Source of the DNA: Streptomyces cyaneochromogenes
Lineage (GTDB): Bacteria; Actinomycetota; Actinomycetes; Streptomycetales; Streptomycetaceae
Assembly (NCBI RefSeq): GCF_003963535.1
Contig: NZ_CP034539.1
Coordinates: forward strand, 6,696,001 to 6,760,000
Direction of reading: 5' to 3'
Length of the DNA: 64,000 nt
The notes beneath the pieces were generated by a model. It worked only from the letters and a program-made list of their open reading frames with translations. It was not told where the DNA came from and ran no database searches. Shown here one piece after another: positions 32,586 to 41,366 of the stretch; positions within the stretch are counted from its first letter, which is position 1; each line of letters opens with the position of its first letter. A program made the position numbers and the translations under genes.

Positions 32586-33902
32586 CTACGCCCCGAGCAT
32601 CCCGGTCCACAGCTCGGGGAAGTCCGGCAGGGTCTTCGCCGTCGTCGCCACGTTCTCGATCCGTACGCCTTCGACCGCGAGGCCGATGATCGCGCCGGCC
32701 GTCGCCATGCGGTGGTCCTCGTAGGTGTGGAAGACGCCGCCGTGCAGTCGGCGCGGGCGGATGTGCAGGCCGTCGGCGGTCTCGGTGACGTCGCCGCCGA
32801 GTTCGTTGATCTCCTTGGTGAGTGCGGCCAGGCGGTCCGTCTCGTGCAGGCGCAGGTGCGCGACGCCGCGCAGTGTGGACGGGGAGTCCGCGAGGGCGGC
32901 GACCGCCGCGATACCGGGCGTCAGCTCGCCGACCTCGCTCAGGTCCACGTCGATGCCGTGGACCGCACCCGAACCGGTGAACACGAGCCCGTACTCGGTG
33001 AGTTCGCAGGAACCGCCCATCTCGGTGAAGATCTCCCGCAGCCGGTCACCGGGCTGGGTGGTACGGGACGGCCAGTCCGGGACGAGGACCTTGCCGCCGG
33101 TCACCAGCGCCGCCGCCAGGAACGGCTGGGCGTTGGACAGATCCGGCTCGATGGTCAGGTCACGGCCGAGCAGGGCGCCCGGCGTGACCCGCCAGACGTT
33201 CGGCTCGCCGCCCGACTCCGGGGTGTCCACCTGGGCACCGACCGAGCGCAGCATGTCGACGGTCATGCGGATGTGCGGCATGGAGGGCAGGGCGGAGCCG
33301 GTGTGGCGGACCTCCACGCCCTGGTTGAAGCGCGGGCCGGACAGCAGCAGCGCCGACACGAACTGGGACGACGACGAGGCGTCGATCTCCACCGGGCCGC
33401 CCTCCAGGGCGCCCGAGCCGTGGACCGTCAGCGGCAGCGCGCCCCGGCCGTCGTCGTCGATGCGGGCGCCGAGCACGCGCAGGGCGTCGATCACGCCGTT
33501 CAGGGGGCGCTCGTACGACCTCGGGTCGCCGTCGAAGCGGACCGGGCCGTCGGAGAGCGCGGCGACCGGCGGCAGGAAGCGCATCACGGTGCCGGCGTTG
33601 CCGACGTCGACCGTGGCCGGGCCGCGCAGGCCCGCGGGGAGGACCCGCCAGGCCTCGCCGGTGCCCTCGGGGCCCACGCCCTCCTCGATGCCGACGCCCA
33701 TCGCGCGCAGGGCGCCCGCCATCAGCAGGGTGTCGCGGGAGCGCAGCGGGCGGCGCAACCAGCCGGGCTCGCTCGCCAGGGCGGCGAGGACGAGGGCGCG
33801 GTTGGTGACCGACTTGGACCCGGGCACGTGGACCGTCGCGTCGACGGCTCCGCTCGCGTGCGGGGCGGGCCAGAGGGCGGTGTGTGCGTCGTTCGGGGCC
33901 AT
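32586..33902 (-). CDS. aroA: 3-phosphoshikimate 1-carboxyvinyltransferase (EPSP synthase)
   Basis: A 438-residue EPSP synthase that joins shikimate-3-phosphate and PEP in aromatic amino acid synthesis. Signature stretches are VPGSKSVTNRALVLAALA near residue 25, VDVGNAGTVMRFLPPVAAL, DASSSSQFVSALLLSGPRF, PDLSNAQPFLAAALV, and the C-terminal TYEDHRMATAGAIIGL. Length is normal. ATG 33902 is the likely start. rsgA follows after an 11-bp gap. Confidence 0.96.
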   Translation of the reverse strand: MAPNDAHTALWPAPHASGAVDATVHVPGSKSVTNRALVLAALASEPGWLRRPLRSRDTLLMAGALRAMGVGIEEGVGPEGTGEAWRVLPAGLRGPATVDVGNAGTVMRFLPPVAALSDGPVRFDGDPRSYERPLNGVIDALRVLGARIDDDGRGALPLTVHGSGALEGGPVEIDASSSSQFVSALLLSGPRFNQGVEVRHTGSALPSMPHIRMTVDMLRSVGAQVDTPESGGEPNVWRVTPGALLGRDLTIEPDLSNAQPFLAAALVTGGKVLVPDWPSRTTQPGDRLREIFTEMGGSCELTEYGLVFTGSGAVHGIDVDLSEVGELTPGIAAVAALADSPSTLRGVAHLRLHETDRLAALTKEINELGGDVTETADGLHIRPRRLHGGVFHTYEDHRMATAGAIIGLAVEGVRIENVATTAKTLPDFPELWTGMLGA

Positions 33903-34009
33903 GGGGCCACTTTATAAGGAGGCGGTGATTCGGGTGCGGCGCCGTGGGGCCGGTCGCGCCCCGCGGCCGAGCCGCGGACGACTCGGCCCCGCGCCCCTGA
34001 GTCGGCTGG

Positions 34010-34732
34010 TCATACCTCCAACAGCCAGCGCCCCCCGCCTATCAGCGAACACAGCGACACCGCATGGAACAGGAACAGCCACAGCCCCGCCGGCACATGC
34101 GTCAACCGCGACAACTGATCCGCGTCCGAGTCCCCGGCCCCGCCCCGCGACCTCTTCGCCTGCAGCTCGAACGCCGGCCTGACCCCGCCCAGCAGCAGGA
34201 ACCACACCACCACGTACGCGAACGCCGCCTGCACCTGAGGCCCGGTGAGCCAGGACACCAGCACGAACGTGCCGCCCGTGACGAACACGGTCAGCGCCCC
34301 GTACGCGTTCCGGATCATCACCAGCATCGCCACCAGCAGGGCCGTGGCCAGCCACAGCAGCAGGGTGATCCGGCCGGCGCCGAGCAGCGCGGCGCCGCCC
34401 AGGCCCAGCAGCGGGGGAGCCGTGTAGCCGGCGGCCGCCGTGAGGATCATGCCGAGGCCGTGCGGCTTGCCGCGGCTGACGGTGAGGCCGCTGGTGTCGG
34501 AGTGCAGGCGTATGCCGGTCAGGGTCCGGCCGGTCAGCAGGGCCACCAGGCCGTGGCCGCCCTCGTGGGCGATGGTGATGGCGTTGCGGGAGACGCGCCA
34601 CAGGCTGTGCGGGACGACCACGGCGAGGGCGACGACCATCGTGGCGAGTACCACCCACAGATCCGGGTCGGGCTGGGTACCGGAGACCTCGTCCCAGAGG
34701 GAGGCGAGCGAGGCGGATGCGGTGCTGTCCAT
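34010..34732 (-). CDS. M50-family membrane metallopeptidase-like protein
   Basis: A 240-residue membrane protein with five to six helices. The zinc motif HEGGH occurs in ITIAHEGGHGLVALLTG near residues 53-69; it fits the HExxH pattern of M50B site-2-type peptidases. The second metal motif (usually N/LDG) is not obvious; AFELQAKR follows a loop instead. ATG 34732 is probably the start (MDSTASASLASLWDEV). It is divergent from the SRAP gene 50 bp away. Confidence 0.82.
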   Translation of the reverse strand: MDSTASASLASLWDEVSGTQPDPDLWVVLATMVVALAVVVPHSLWRVSRNAITIAHEGGHGLVALLTGRTLTGIRLHSDTSGLTVSRGKPHGLGMILTAAAGYTAPPLLGLGGAALLGAGRITLLLWLATALLVAMLVMIRNAYGALTVFVTGGTFVLVSWLTGPQVQAAFAYVVVWFLLLGGVRPAFELQAKRSRGGAGDSDADQLSRLTHVPAGLWLFLFHAVSLCSLIGGGRWLLEV

Positions 34733-34782
34733 GTAAGGCGATGGCTCCCTGTGGTCGGACGGAATCTGGCAGTGTTGCACGT

Positions 34783-35598
34783 ATGTGCGGACGGTATGCA
34801 GCGAGTCGTGGGGCCGAGGATCTCGCGGGAATCTTCGAGATCGAGAAGTGGGAGCCCGAGGAGACCCTCGACGCGGACTACAACGTGGCTCCGACCAAGG
34901 AAGTTCACGTCGTCCTCGACCGTCCCTTGAAAGACGTGCACGACCCGCGGCCGGTTCGGCAGCTGCGCAAGCTGAAGTGGGGGCTGGTGCCTAGCTGGTC
35001 CAAGACCCCCGAGAGCGCCTTCAAGATGATCAACGCGCGCGCGGAGACGGTGCACGAGAAGCCGTCGTACCGAAGGGCCTTCACCTCCCGGCGCTGCATC
35101 ATCCCAGCCGACGGCTACTACGAATGGGTCACCGGCAGTCAGGAGCGGGACCTGGAGGTCGAGGGGAAGCGGAAGCGGCCGCGCAAGCAGCCGTACTTCG
35201 TGCTGCCCGCCGACGGGTCGGTGTTCGCGATGGCCGGGCTGTACGAGTTCTGGCGGGACCGGACGCTGCCCGAGGACCACCCCCGGGCCTGGTGGGTGAC
35301 CTGCTCCGTCATCACGACGGAGGCCGAGACGACCCCGCTCGCCGTGGCTCCGGCCGAAGGGCCGAACTCGCTGGCCGACATCCATCCCCGGATGCCGCTG
35401 ATGCTGACCCCGGACCGCTGGGACACCTGGCTGGACCCGTCCCGTACGGACCCCGAGGAGCTGCGTTCGCTGCTCGACCCGCCGCCTGCCGGACTGATGC
35501 GCGCCTACCCCGTCTCCACCCTGGTCAGCAATGTCCGCAACAACGGCCCGGAACTGCTCAAGGAGCTGGAGGGGCCCGAAGAGGGCACACTCTTCTGA
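34783..35598 (+). CDS. SRAP-domain (HMCES/YedK) abasic-site protein
   Basis: A 271-residue SRAP protein. After removal of Met the catalytic Cys2 (MCGRYA) forms a thiazolidine link to abasic sites in single-stranded DNA. The other core motifs are visible: NVAPT near residue 33, WGLVPSWSK near 70, INARAETV, and CIIPADGYYEWV with the active-site Glu. An HPRMPL motif lies near 211. Start ATG 34783 is fixed by the Cys2 requirement. The next gene begins two bases after its stop. Confidence 0.94.
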   Translation: MCGRYAASRGAEDLAGIFEIEKWEPEETLDADYNVAPTKEVHVVLDRPLKDVHDPRPVRQLRKLKWGLVPSWSKTPESAFKMINARAETVHEKPSYRRAFTSRRCIIPADGYYEWVTGSQERDLEVEGKRKRPRKQPYFVLPADGSVFAMAGLYEFWRDRTLPEDHPRAWWVTCSVITTEAETTPLAVAPAEGPNSLADIHPRMPLMLTPDRWDTWLDPSRTDPEELRSLLDPPPAGLMRAYPVSTLVSNVRNNGPELLKELEGPEEGTLF

Positions 35599-35599
35599 C

Positions 35600-36277
35600 G
35601 TGACGAACGAGTCCTACGTGAACGAGTCCGACGTGAACGAGTCCGACGTGACGACAGAGACCATCGGTACGGACGCGGGGGACGCCCGCATCACCTGGCA
35701 CCCGGCGAAGAAGCCCCGGCTCGTGCTGGCCGTGAGCCACGGAGCCGGCGGCGGCATCGAGGCCCGGGACCTGAAGGCGCTGGCCGCGGTTCTCCCGGCC
35801 CACGGCGTCACCGTCGCCCTCGTCGAGCAGCCCTGGCGCGTGGCCGGCAAGAAGGTGGCGCCCGCGCCCAGGACGCTGGACGTCGGCTGGCGGGGCCTGT
35901 GGCCCGCCCTCGCCGCGCCCGGGCTGCCCGTGATCTCCGGGGGGCGCAGCGCCGGGGCCCGGGTCGCCTGCCGTACGGCCGTCGAGCTGGGCGCCCATGC
36001 CGTCCTCGCCCTCAGCTTCCCCCTCCACCCGCCGGGCAGGCCCGAGAAGTCGCGCGCCGACGAACTGCTCGGGGCCGGGGTGCCGACCCTCGTCGTACAG
36101 GGCGGGAACGATCCGTTCGGCAAGCCGGAGGAGTTCCCGGACGGGGACCACGAGCTGATCGAGGTGCCGTACGGCGATCACGGGTTCGCGGTGCCCAAGC
36201 GGGCGCCCCTCGATCAGGCCGAGGCCGTGGCGATCGTCACGGACGGTGTCGTGAAGTGGGTCGAGTCACTCGGGTAA
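35600..36277 (+). CDS. alpha/beta hydrolase (KANL3/TEX30-like)
   Basis: A protein of about 210-225 residues. The oxyanion motif SHGAGGG occurs near the N-terminal end, the nucleophile region is ISGGRSAGARVACRTA (GRSAG), and the Asp/His area is VVQGGNDPFGKPEEFPDGDHELIEVPYGDHGF. This fits the dienelactone-hydrolase-like KANL3/TEX30 group. The start is ambiguous because a short DNA repeat gives four in-frame GTGs at 35600, 35618, 35633 and 35648; GTG 35648 is nearest the conserved domain. It follows the SRAP gene directly. Confidence 0.85.
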   Translation: MTNESYVNESDVNESDVTTETIGTDAGDARITWHPAKKPRLVLAVSHGAGGGIEARDLKALAAVLPAHGVTVALVEQPWRVAGKKVAPAPRTLDVGWRGLWPALAAPGLPVISGGRSAGARVACRTAVELGAHAVLALSFPLHPPGRPEKSRADELLGAGVPTLVVQGGNDPFGKPEEFPDGDHELIEVPYGDHGFAVPKRAPLDQAEAVAIVTDGVVKWVESLG

Positions 36278-36283
36278 AGGTTC

Positions 36284-36310
36284 GGGAATGTGGCGGCCCC
36301 GCCTTCTGTT
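36284..36310 (+). promoter_or_regulatory. SigR-dependent promoter sigRp2
   Basis: GGGAAT (36284-36289), 18-base spacer, GTT (36308-36310) is the exact SigR consensus. It lies 59 bp before the ATG at 36370 that starts the long form of SigR, matching the known sigRp2 of S. coelicolor. Confidence 0.88.
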
Positions 36311-36534
36311 GTGGCGGACAGCGGTGCTGAACGAGCAGCGCAGACGTCGTAGGAGAGGAAGTCCGCCGCATGGGTTCGTCCTACTGCCCGAGCCGCAGCA
36401 GCCGTACTGACCTGGACTGGACGGTGCTGCACGCGGCGAGGACCGCTCCTATTCGAGCGGCGGCAGGTACGGCAGGTCGTCTATCCTCCGATTCAGGTGG
36501 GACCGGTTTCGGTCCTGCCCGGAATCTTGAGGAG

Positions 36535-37230
36535 GTGGGTCCGGTTCCCGGTACCGACGCAGGGACCGACAACGGCCAGGCGGAGCAGCCCGAGGGCCTG
36601 GGCACGAGCGCGGCGACGTCCGACGAGACGACCGCCGAGCGCAGCGCGCGCTTCGAGCGGGACGCGCTGGAGTTCCTCGACCAGATGTATTCGGCCGCGC
36701 TGCGCATGACGCGCAACCCGGCCGACGCCGAGGACCTGGTGCAGGAGACCTACGCCAAGGCGTACGCGTCCTTCCACCAGTTCCGCGAGGGCACCAACCT
36801 CAAGGCCTGGCTGTACCGGATCCTCACGAACACCTTCATCAACTCGTACCGCAAGAAGCAGCGTGAACCCCAGCGCTCCGCGGCCGAGGAGATCGAGGAC
36901 TGGCAGCTCGCGCGTGCCGAGTCGCACATGTCGACCGGCCTGCGTTCCGCCGAGTCGCAGGCGCTCGACCACCTGCCCGACTCGGACGTGAAGGAAGCAC
37001 TCCAGGCGATCCCCGAGGAATTCCGCATCGCCGTCTACCTCGCCGACGTCGAGGGCTTTGCGTACAAGGAGATCGCGGACATCATGGGGACACCCATCGG
37101 CACGGTGATGTCCCGGCTGCACCGGGGCCGCCGTCAACTGCGCGGCATGCTCGAGGACTACGCCCGTGACCGCGGGCTGGTTCCGGCCGGCGCCGGAGAG
37201 TCGAACGAAGCGAAAGGCTCGGGCTCATGA
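36535..37230 (+). CDS. sigR: ECF sigma factor SigR (thiol-oxidative stress)
   Basis: ECF sigma factor that directs the disulfide-stress regulon and is held by the redox-sensing anti-sigma RsrA. From GTG 36535 it is 231 residues; region 2 is seen as FLDQMYSAALRMTRNPADAEDLVQETY (in pieces) with AWLYRILTNTFINSYRKKQR and region 4 as FAYKEIADIMGTPIGTVMSRLHRGRRQL. An in-frame ATG at 36370 adds exactly 55 residues, the same length as the extension reported for the unstable stress-induced form in S. coelicolor, and it is downstream of sigRp2. The stop overlaps the rsrA start (ATGA). Confidence 0.96.
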   Translation: MGPVPGTDAGTDNGQAEQPEGLGTSAATSDETTAERSARFERDALEFLDQMYSAALRMTRNPADAEDLVQETYAKAYASFHQFREGTNLKAWLYRILTNTFINSYRKKQREPQRSAAEEIEDWQLARAESHMSTGLRSAESQALDHLPDSDVKEALQAIPEEFRIAVYLADVEGFAYKEIADIMGTPIGTVMSRLHRGRRQLRGMLEDYARDRGLVPAGAGESNEAKGSGS

Positions 37231-37529
37231 GCTGCGGAGAGCCGCACGAGACGGATTGCAGTGAGGTACTCGACCATCTGTACGAGTTCCTCGACCGTGA
37301 GATGCCCGACGCCGACTGCACCAAGTTCGAGCAGCACTTCGAGGAGTGCTCGCCCTGCCTGGAGAAGTACGGGCTGGAGCAGGCCGTGAAGAAGCTGGTC
37401 AAGCGGTGCTGCGGACATGACGACGTGCCGACCGACCTGCGCGCCAAGGTGCTGGGCAGGCTCGACCTGATCCGCTCCGGCCAGGCCGTGCCCGACCACG
37501 ACGTGACCGCCGCGCCCCAGGAGTCCTGA
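37227..37529 (+). CDS. rsrA: zinc-binding anti-sigma factor RsrA
   Basis: A 100-residue ZAS anti-sigma factor. The zinc ligands C11, H37, C41 and C44 are all present (HFEECSPC motif), along with C3, C31 and the CC pair near 61-62. Disulfide formation between zinc ligands releases zinc and SigR. It is translationally coupled to sigR through ATGA, so stoichiometry is set by co-translation. The C-terminal ~35 residues are polar and probably flexible. Confidence 0.97.
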   Translation: MSCGEPHETDCSEVLDHLYEFLDREMPDADCTKFEQHFEECSPCLEKYGLEQAVKKLVKRCCGHDDVPTDLRAKVLGRLDLIRSGQAVPDHDVTAAPQES

Positions 37530-37662
37530 ACTCCCCTTCCCTGGAACGGGCTGTCGTCACTCGAACGTGCTAATCGGCGGGTGATAAGCCCACAACCGCC
37601 CCTCTTGCCGACCTAGGCTCCCCTGTTGAGCTGAGCAGGTCATGGTGGGGGAGGGCGTCCAG

Positions 37663-38973
37663 ATGGAGGCGATACCGGCACGGGCGCGCGCGTACGTCGC
37701 CTGTGTGGCGCTGTGTGCCCTGGCCTGCCTCCTGCCGCCGCTGCGCGAGGCCCCATCGCCCTGGAGGGCGGTCGTTCTGCTCGCGGTGCTGTACGCGGCC
37801 GGTGAGCACGTCGCCGCCCGATGGCGGTTCGGGGGCACCTTCTACCCCGTACTGCTCGCCGGGGCGTTTCTGCTGTCGCCGTCGGCCGCCGCGCTGGTCG
37901 CGGTGCCGGGTGCGCTGCTGTCGCGGGCCGGGCAACGGCCGCTGTGGACCCGGCGGATCTGGCGGGCCGCCCAGCTCGTCGTGGCCGTCTGGGCGGCGGC
38001 CCGGCTGCACGGGGAACTGGGCGGGCGTGACGTCGTGGTGTCCGGCGACTTCCCCTACGCGCTGGTTCCGGCCGGGGCCGCGGTCCTGGCGTTCTGCCTG
38101 GTCCTGACCGTGCTGGACGGCGGGATTCGCGCCTTCGCCGAGCGGGTGCCCCTGCGGCGCGCCTGGCGGGGGCTGTTCCTGCGCTCGCTCGCGCCCCTCA
38201 CCGTCCACGGTCTGGCCGGGCTGATGATGGCCGTGCTGTGGCGCAGCCCGTACGGCCCCGTCGCCGCGCTGCTCGTGCTGCTGCCGATGTGTGTGTCCTG
38301 GTGGGTGTTCGCCCAGTACCACCGGGAGCGCGCGGCACATCAGGCGACCATCAGGGCGCTCGTCCAGGCCGTCGACATCAAGGACGGCTACACCCGCGGG
38401 CACAGCGAACGGGTCGGGCAGGCCTCGATGATGATCGCGCGTGAGCTGGGCATGGACGACGACCGCGTCGAGGTGGTGCGGTTCGCCGGGATCCTGCACG
38501 ACGTGGGGAAGCTGGGCGTGCCCACCCGGCTGCTGCGCAAGGACGGTCCGCTCACGCCCGAGGAGCGGCGCGTGATCGAGCTGCATCCCGAGTACGGGCA
38601 CGAGATGGTCCGCGGGATCTCCTTCCTCGGCGAGGCCCGGGCCGCCGTACTGCATCACCATGAGCGGCTGGACGGGAGCGGCTATCCCTACGGGCTGATG
38701 GGCAGCCAGATCCCGGAGCCGGCGCGGGTGGTGGCGGTCGCGGACGCGTTCGACGCGATGACGTCCACCCGCTCCTACTCGCGGGCCCGGCCCGTGTCCG
38801 TCGCCCTGCTGGAGCTGGAGAGGTGCGCGGGCTCGCACTTCGACCCCCGGATGGTGACGGCCCTCGCCCGAGCCGTGGACCAGTACGGATGGCATCCGGC
38901 CGTGACAGCCGACGACGCCCGCACGCCCGTTTCCCGCCCGCCGGTCTCCAGCGCCCCGGGAGCGCACCGATGA
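37663..38973 (+). CDS. membrane HD-GYP domain protein
   Basis: About 436 residues. The first ~225 contain six or so hydrophobic helices; the C-terminal half is an HD-GYP domain with all expected motifs: TRGHSERV, ILHDVGKLGVP, HPEYGHEMV, HHHERLDGSGYPYGL and VADAFDAMTS. HD-GYP domains hydrolyse cyclic-di-GMP or related signals. I prefer ATG 37663 because GGGGGAGGG lies about seven bases upstream; ATG 37642 adds seven residues. The stop overlaps the next gene's start (ATGA). Confidence 0.9.
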   Translation: MEAIPARARAYVACVALCALACLLPPLREAPSPWRAVVLLAVLYAAGEHVAARWRFGGTFYPVLLAGAFLLSPSAAALVAVPGALLSRAGQRPLWTRRIWRAAQLVVAVWAAARLHGELGGRDVVVSGDFPYALVPAGAAVLAFCLVLTVLDGGIRAFAERVPLRRAWRGLFLRSLAPLTVHGLAGLMMAVLWRSPYGPVAALLVLLPMCVSWWVFAQYHRERAAHQATIRALVQAVDIKDGYTRGHSERVGQASMMIARELGMDDDRVEVVRFAGILHDVGKLGVPTRLLRKDGPLTPEERRVIELHPEYGHEMVRGISFLGEARAAVLHHHERLDGSGYPYGLMGSQIPEPARVVAVADAFDAMTSTRSYSRARPVSVALLELERCAGSHFDPRMVTALARAVDQYGWHPAVTADDARTPVSRPPVSSAPGAHR

Positions 38974-40211
38974 GCACCCCGAGGCCACCCCTCCTGCTCA
39001 CCCTCGTCCATGCCTGTGCCGCCCTCCTCGCCGCCGCCTGTCTGCTCGGCACCCTGTGGAGCGGCCTCGACGAACGCGGCACCGCGCTCGCCTTCGGGGT
39101 CCTCGTCGCTCTGGGCGAGCTCACCCGGTGGACCGGGGCGCAGGGCAGGGAGGCAGCGCCGCTCGGGGCCGCCGCCGCGCTGTCGTACGCACTGCTGGGG
39201 GAGCTGGGCAAGGAGCCCACCCGGCACGGTGTCGCGCAGGTCGTCGCCGTCGTCCTCGCCGCCTCGCTGCTCGGCAGCGTGCCGCACATCGCGCGCGGGC
39301 GCCCCGTCCTCGACCAGCTCGCCCGCCGCGTGCTCACCGTCGGATTCGCCGCCGTCTGCTTCCAACCCCTGTACAACCAGGGCACGTTCCACGGCTGGGG
39401 CACCGCCTACGCGCTGCTCCTGGTCGCGATCCTCGCCCTCACCGCCCTGTGCGACGCCCTGCTCACCGCCGCGCTGGCGCACTCGCGCACCCGGTGGCCC
39501 TTCGGTCCGGTGCTGCGCGACGAACTGCGGGCGACGCTCGGGATCGGGTCGGCCGTCTGCGCGACGGGCGCGGTGATGGCGCTCGCGGTCGCCGTGGTCG
39601 GGCTGTGGGCGCTGCCCGTCTTCTCGCTCCCCCTCCTGCTCACCCAGATGTCCCTGCGCCGGTACGCCGGAGTGCGGGCCACCTACCGGCAGACGATCGC
39701 CTCCCTCGCCCGGGCCACCGAGATCGCCGGGTACACACCGGCCGGACACGCCCGGCGGGTCGCCGTGCTCAGCCGGGAGGTCGGGCGCGACCTGGGACTG
39801 TCCGAGGCCGAGCTCACCGTGCTGGAGTACGCGGCGCTGATGCACGACATCGGGCAGCTCAGCCTGGTCGACCCGGTGCCGGCCGGGGCCACCGCCGTGC
39901 TGCCCGTCGAGGAGCAGCGGCGGATCGCGCTGCTGGGCGGGGCCGTCGTGCGGCAGACCGGGGTGAATCCGCAGGTCGCGACGGTCGTGGAGCGGCTGGC
40001 CGACCCCTGCCCGGAGCAGCCGGTCGCCGCCCGGATCGTGCGGGCCGTGAACGCGTACGAGGAGAAGGCGCGGGACGCCGGGCCGGGCGGGCCGCTGAAG
40101 GCGCTGGAGGAGCTGCGGCTGGGCACCGCCGGGGACTATGCGCCGGAGGTGGTCGGGTCGCTTGCCCGAGTGCTGGCCAGAGACAGTCTGGGTATGCCTG
40201 TGGGTGGGTAA
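38970..40211 (+). CDS. membrane HD-domain protein, degenerate HD-GYP
   Basis: A 413-residue paralogue of the preceding gene with the same layout: about six N-terminal helices, then an HD domain. The first His (AGHARRV) and the HD pair (LMHDIGQLSL) remain, but the GYP block is gone: where HHExxDGxGYP should be there is VVERLADPCPEQP. It probably does not hydrolyse cyclic dinucleotides and may bind ligand or pair with its neighbour. Translation is coupled by ATGA. Confidence 0.85.
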   Translation: MSTPRPPLLLTLVHACAALLAAACLLGTLWSGLDERGTALAFGVLVALGELTRWTGAQGREAAPLGAAAALSYALLGELGKEPTRHGVAQVVAVVLAASLLGSVPHIARGRPVLDQLARRVLTVGFAAVCFQPLYNQGTFHGWGTAYALLLVAILALTALCDALLTAALAHSRTRWPFGPVLRDELRATLGIGSAVCATGAVMALAVAVVGLWALPVFSLPLLLTQMSLRRYAGVRATYRQTIASLARATEIAGYTPAGHARRVAVLSREVGRDLGLSEAELTVLEYAALMHDIGQLSLVDPVPAGATAVLPVEEQRRIALLGGAVVRQTGVNPQVATVVERLADPCPEQPVAARIVRAVNAYEEKARDAGPGGPLKALEELRLGTAGDYAPEVVGSLARVLARDSLGMPVGG

Positions 40212-40320
40212 CCCATGGGTAATGAGCGCCCTTCCAGCCGTACGTGGTTGGATGCGAATGAGAGGGTGTCCGGGGGCGAGCACTAGCCAGCCCACTCCAC
40301 GGAACTGGCAGGCGGGAATC

Positions 40321-41301
40321 GTGAGGATCTTCGGCAAGGGACGGCACCGGCCCTCCGCCTCCTGGCGGCAGGCCACCGACCGTGCGTTCACGTTGATCGG
40401 TGACGGTCGGTACGAGGACGCGGGGGCACTGCTGACACGTGCCGCCGACCTGGAGCCCTGGCTGTCCGAGTCCTGGTTCAACCTCGCCCTCCTCCACAAG
40501 TTCCGGCACGACTGGGAGCAGGCCCGGGCCGCCGGCCTGCGCGCTGTGGCACTGCTGGACCGGGAGACCGGGGCGCCCGACTGGTGGAACGTCGGTATCG
40601 CGGCCACCGCCCTGCAGGACTGGCCGCTGGCCCGGCGGGCCTGGCAGGCGTACGGGCTGCGGGTGCCCGGCGGTGCGACCGCGTCCGGTGAGCCGGTCGG
40701 GATGGACCTGGGCAGCGCGGCCGTACGGCTGTCCCCGGAGGGGGAGGCCGAGGTCGTGTGGGGGCGGCGGCTGGACCCCGCCCGTATCGAGGTGCTGTCG
40801 ATCCCGCTGCCGTCGTCCGGGCGGCGCTGGGGCGAGGTCGTGCTGCACGACGGGGTGCCCCATGGGGAGCGGACCACGTCGGCCGGGCACGCCTACCCCG
40901 TCTTCGACGAGATCGAGTTGTGGGCGCCTTCGCCGGTGCCGACGTGGGTGGTGCTGCTGGAGGCCGCCACCGAGGCCGACCGGGACGCCCTGGAGCAGCT
41001 CGCCGCCGACGCCGGGTTCGCCGCGGAGGACTGGTCGTCGTCCGTGCGGCTGCTGTGCCGGATGTGCTCGGAGTCGCGGATGCCGTCCGACGAGGGCGAC
41101 GGGGAGCATCTGGATCCGCACGATCACAGCGAACCGGGTCACCCCGGGCCGTTGGGGCACCGGACGGACGGGCAGCTGTGGGTGCCGGAGCGGGAGTGCG
41201 GGGTGGCCGCGCCGGCTGCGCTGGTTCGGGGGTTGCTGGACGGGTGGGTCGCGGACAGCCCGGACTCCAGGGACTGGCGGGATCTCGAAGAGGTCTGCTG
41301 A
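40321..41301 (+). CDS. TPR-like protein
   Basis: A 326-residue soluble protein. The first ~110 residues hold TPR-like helical repeats (ATDRAFTLIGDGRYEDAGALLTRA, SESWFNLALLHKFRHDWEQARAAG). The rest is a conserved region with many Trp and acidic residues, then a Cys pair LLCRMCSESRMP and the His-rich DPHDHSEPGHPG. No catalytic motif is seen. GTG 40321 is the apparent start (VRIFGKGRHRPS). It lies 109 bp after the HD gene and 65 bp before def; the function is unknown to me. Confidence 0.8.
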   Translation: MRIFGKGRHRPSASWRQATDRAFTLIGDGRYEDAGALLTRAADLEPWLSESWFNLALLHKFRHDWEQARAAGLRAVALLDRETGAPDWWNVGIAATALQDWPLARRAWQAYGLRVPGGATASGEPVGMDLGSAAVRLSPEGEAEVVWGRRLDPARIEVLSIPLPSSGRRWGEVVLHDGVPHGERTTSAGHAYPVFDEIELWAPSPVPTWVVLLEAATEADRDALEQLAADAGFAAEDWSSSVRLLCRMCSESRMPSDEGDGEHLDPHDHSEPGHPGPLGHRTDGQLWVPERECGVAAPAALVRGLLDGWVADSPDSRDWRDLEEVC

Positions 41302-41366
41302 CCGTTCGCCGTACCCTGTATCAGCGTCACACCCTCTTTTCTTGTGCAGGAAGGCATACGTCGGTC

